This document shows positions 61,334 to 64,000 of a stretch of DNA of 64,000 nt, piece by piece. Numbering within the stretch: the stretch's first letter is position 1; every line of letters begins with the position of its first letter. Origin of the DNA: Anthopleura xanthogrammica (lineage: Eukaryota; Cnidaria; Anthozoa; Actiniaria; Actiniidae); contig OZ025216.1 in assembly GCA_964019055.1 (NCBI GenBank), forward strand, positions 9,503,914-9,567,913. The letters run 5' to 3'. The notes below the pieces were generated by a model, which saw nothing but the letters and a program-made list of their open reading frames with translations, was not told where the DNA came from and made no database searches. The position numbers and the translations under genes were made by a program.

Positions 61334-64000
61334 ATGGACTTGGAGAATTGGGTGACAGATAGTCCACCGTCTTCGCTTAGCATCAGCCAAGAAGTTCTAC
61401 GGAGCGTATTGTATGGAAAATGGTGCAATGTTTTTGGAGGACAGAAGGAGCTTACATTCAAATCAAATTTCCTAGACAAGACAGAATACCCCTCCGACGA
61501 AGGTAAGTCTTCTAAACTCTGCACATTATTATCTGTTTAATATCAACTAAGAAAATTGTTTATCGTTGTAGAGTTTGAGCTGGTAATATTTTACCATCCA
61601 TAAACGATATTTTTCCGAGCGATTCAATTTTCAACAGCAATTTTACAAGGTGAAATTATATAATTGTTCCACTTAATAACCTAGTAAAGAAGATATGACA
61701 AAAGGAAAATATAGGCTCGGAGCGATTTTATTTCCCCTAAAATTAAACCAGTATTTTGCGGCTTGTACAGTATAGAATAATTTTCGCAGTATTTTTTTAT
61801 GAAATTTAACTAAAGCTTAAGATTAAAAATTTAAAGCACTAGCGAACACACGTCTTAGATTGTGTGTTTTCGTTTCATGAGGTAATCAGCTCCACATTCC
61901 AATTCACCTAATGACTAAATTTCTTAACGTTACTTTTCAAATAATTTCTGTCGTTCATAAGAGATAAGTTTTCTGATATGGCATGTTGGAGTCATATGAT
62001 GGAGCAATTTTCATCTAGATGGTGGAATATTAAGACTTTTTACCACACAATATATCGGGTTTAACTGGGGTTTGTTTTTATCTTACTTAAGTTACGGACG
62101 AATCCTTTGTCTTAAGTGTTATGAAGACGCGTGCTTTCACCTAAAATATAGTAAAAATCGTGATTTACTTCACAAAGCATTCCTACCACAAAAACAAATA
62201 TATTTTGCGATTTTTTTCCCTCGGTTTTCAGTTTCCCTCAAAGAGTAAATTTAAATACTTAATATTTTTTGTCTTTTTGAGCATAAAATGTTTTAGCGCT
62301 AAACAAGTCACCTTGGGTTGATATCCGTTTGGGTTTGTACTTCCAGCGAGCTCATTAGTAAAAAATATACGAACACAAACATCATTCTCAAAAACTTAGT
62401 CCAAAATACTTCCTCGCTCCAATTGTAATTTCACAAAGATAATAAGTTTTAAATACCCAATTTTCATCAAACAGGTGTAAAGGCTTATAAATATGTATAG
62501 TTTTAAGAAGAAATTATTTGACCAAAAATTAGTTTTCGATCCAATGTATTCCTCAGTGGTGGAAACTGGTTTTGTGAAAAAAATGTTTTTTTTCATGTTC
62601 AATAAAACACATCTTAATAATTCTGGTTATTGATTTCGGAATTAAAAGCAAATGGTCTTGTTGTTTTTGTTGTTGGTGATTATATGCGTTCTTGAGAATC
62701 CTAGCTAGGAAGGAAATAGGACTAGTCAAGTTCAACAACCTTCCTAAAGTGGTATAGCCTGAATTTAAAAAGATTCGGTGTTCGCTGCGTCCAAAATTAC
62801 CAAAGGTGAACCATTCCTACTCATTAATTAGAGTCACCGAAGAAAGCTGACAGGCTCGTTTAGTAAATTAGAAATAAAAACCAGTTCTGCGTGAGGGAAA
62901 AAAAACAACCTATCTCCTTGATTGTTGATGTTTCATATAAAACTCGAAGCTCGTATTCAGCACACACCCTTCAAAAACGACGCTCAAATTTAATGGTGCT
63001 CTAAATCCTCATAATCAACTAAGAAAAGTGGTTGGAGAAGTTCGAAGAGTTAAGACAATTTCTACTCGGCCAAACCCACTAACTAGTTAGCGAGTGTTTT
63101 TCTTTCCTTCCTTAGTTTTTATTCAGCAGGCTTTCGCAATGCATTTAACTTAGTTGTTGTTTGTAAATTGGACTGATAACGATGTAGAATCCCATTGTGT
63201 TTTCATAGAGTGCCTAGTAATAGGAATCAGAAATACATATCCGTACCTGTTATTTATCTAAACTTCCGCAAGCCGTTTCAGATTTATTCCAGTGCTTCTA
63301 TTCCCCGTAAACACAATCACTTCTGATCACCTATAAACAGATAAAACCGGCCTCTTTCAATTGTTTCTTAATATAGTACTTTGAGAATTACGAAATGCAA
63401 GTTACTTATCCTAGTATACTCAAGGAAGTACTCTGGTATATTTTAGAGATATTTCACAAATCCACTCAAAAAAATACGACCCTGCGAACTAGAATTTTAC
63501 TTAGTGTGAGATAACAGTTTTTATCCAGATTTTTTAGCCTTGGCTAATTTACCAACTGTTTTCTAAAGGGCTTTCCACTAGTCTTGTGAATAAAATCCAA
63601 TGAATTATTGATTAGTTCTTAGTGTTTTTTATTCATGTACTGACGGTCCTCGATTCGTCTTTGATTTATTATTATACCAACGAGTTCGCCCCAAGGTTTC
63701 ATGAGGTTTTATCAATGTTGTGAATAAATTCGAGATTATTGAGGACCGATTCTAGCACTTCTAGAGGAAAAAAACGGAATAAAAAAAGATAGACGAAATT
63801 CAATAAAATAGTGATAGTTTTGTGGGAAAGGGACAATAGGGGTAGTCTCCTTCACTATCTTTACAAGTGCAGGGCTCTGTGCTTACATGGAAATTAACTT
63901 CTTTTTTCTTTATTAAAACACTTAGAATCTGAATCGCCTTACTCAGAAACCCTCGATAGGCTAAGTTCTCCAACAATGCTGCCAGTTTTGACCAGCGAGA
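61334..64000 (+). CDS. 5' end of an unidentified gene (partial, runs off window)
   Basis: First exon 61334-61502: ATG in good context (ACCATGGAC), 56 codons plus one base, donor GAAG|GTAAGT. A probable second exon begins at 63926 after AAAACACTTAG and continues to the end of the window; it joins in phase 1 as PSDE-ESESPYSETLDRLSSP. The N-terminus is acidic and Ser/Pro-rich (MDLENWVTDSPPSSLSISQE), a composition common in activation regions of transcription factors, but I do not recognise the family. No signal peptide. The preceding 12-kb repeat-poor interval and the 2.4-kb first intron fit a developmentally regulated gene, which is inference only. Core promoter is AT-rich just upstream of the ATG. 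Confidence 0.55.
61503..63925 (+). other. probable first intron of the 61334 gene
   Basis: AT-rich, repeat-poor sequence between donor GTAAGT at 61503 and acceptor CACTTAG at 63925. No coding signal seen inside. Confidence 0.45.

Overview
The window is nuclear DNA of an animal, most likely an anthozoan cnidarian (sea anemone or coral). Genes are intron-bearing with GT-AG splice sites, single-exon GPCRs are present, and there is a secreted PAN/EGF/fibrinogen-like protein of the type called 'uncharacterized skeletal organic matrix protein 5-like' in anthozoans. The base composition is AT-rich, with many foldback (hairpin) transposons and microsatellites. I see no bacterial, viral or organellar genes.

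Layout. (1) 0-2 kb: possible last exons of an unidentified + strand gene (806-1471), three CCAAT boxes, and six regularly spaced CACGTG boxes (1652-1759). (2) 2.06-5.0 kb: single-exon 979-aa family-B-like 7TM receptor with a somatomedin-B domain, - strand. (3) 6.0-7.45 kb: 76-79 bp satellite. (4) 8.09-13.27 kb: seven-exon high-affinity choline transporter (SLC5A7/CHT1-like), - strand, with introns full of foldback elements and a 58-bp repeat. (5) 16.1-21.4 kb: two paralogous genes for small secreted 7-cysteine proteins, - strand, separated by an uninterrupted 0.9-kb (GATG)n array. (6) 24.8-25.8 kb: class A GPCR whose 3' UTR is a heptamer array. (7) 26.46-30.5 kb: five-exon PAN/EGF/fibrinogen-like secreted protein, convergent with the GPCR; one intron is almost entirely a 105-bp tandem repeat, each unit with a CRE-like and YY1-like site. 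(8) 32.7-33.7 kb: basic, disordered 331-aa protein of unknown function. (9) 35.06-41.23 kb: nine-exon UHMK1/KIS kinase, head-to-head with (10) 41.65-44.31 kb: an intronless, complete YEATS2 homologue. (11) 44.3-61.3 kb: gene desert; the first part has foldbacks and microsatellites, while 49-61 kb is unusually free of repeats. (12) 61,334 onward: first exon(s) of an unidentified + strand gene running off the window.

Functional links: UHMK1 (splicing-factor kinase) and YEATS2 (ATAC complex reader of acylated histone lysine) share a short divergent promoter. The choline transporter, two GPCRs and secreted proteins are otherwise unrelated neighbours. Exon boundaries were assigned by hand from splice consensus, reading-frame phase and remembered family sequence; no alignment program was run.
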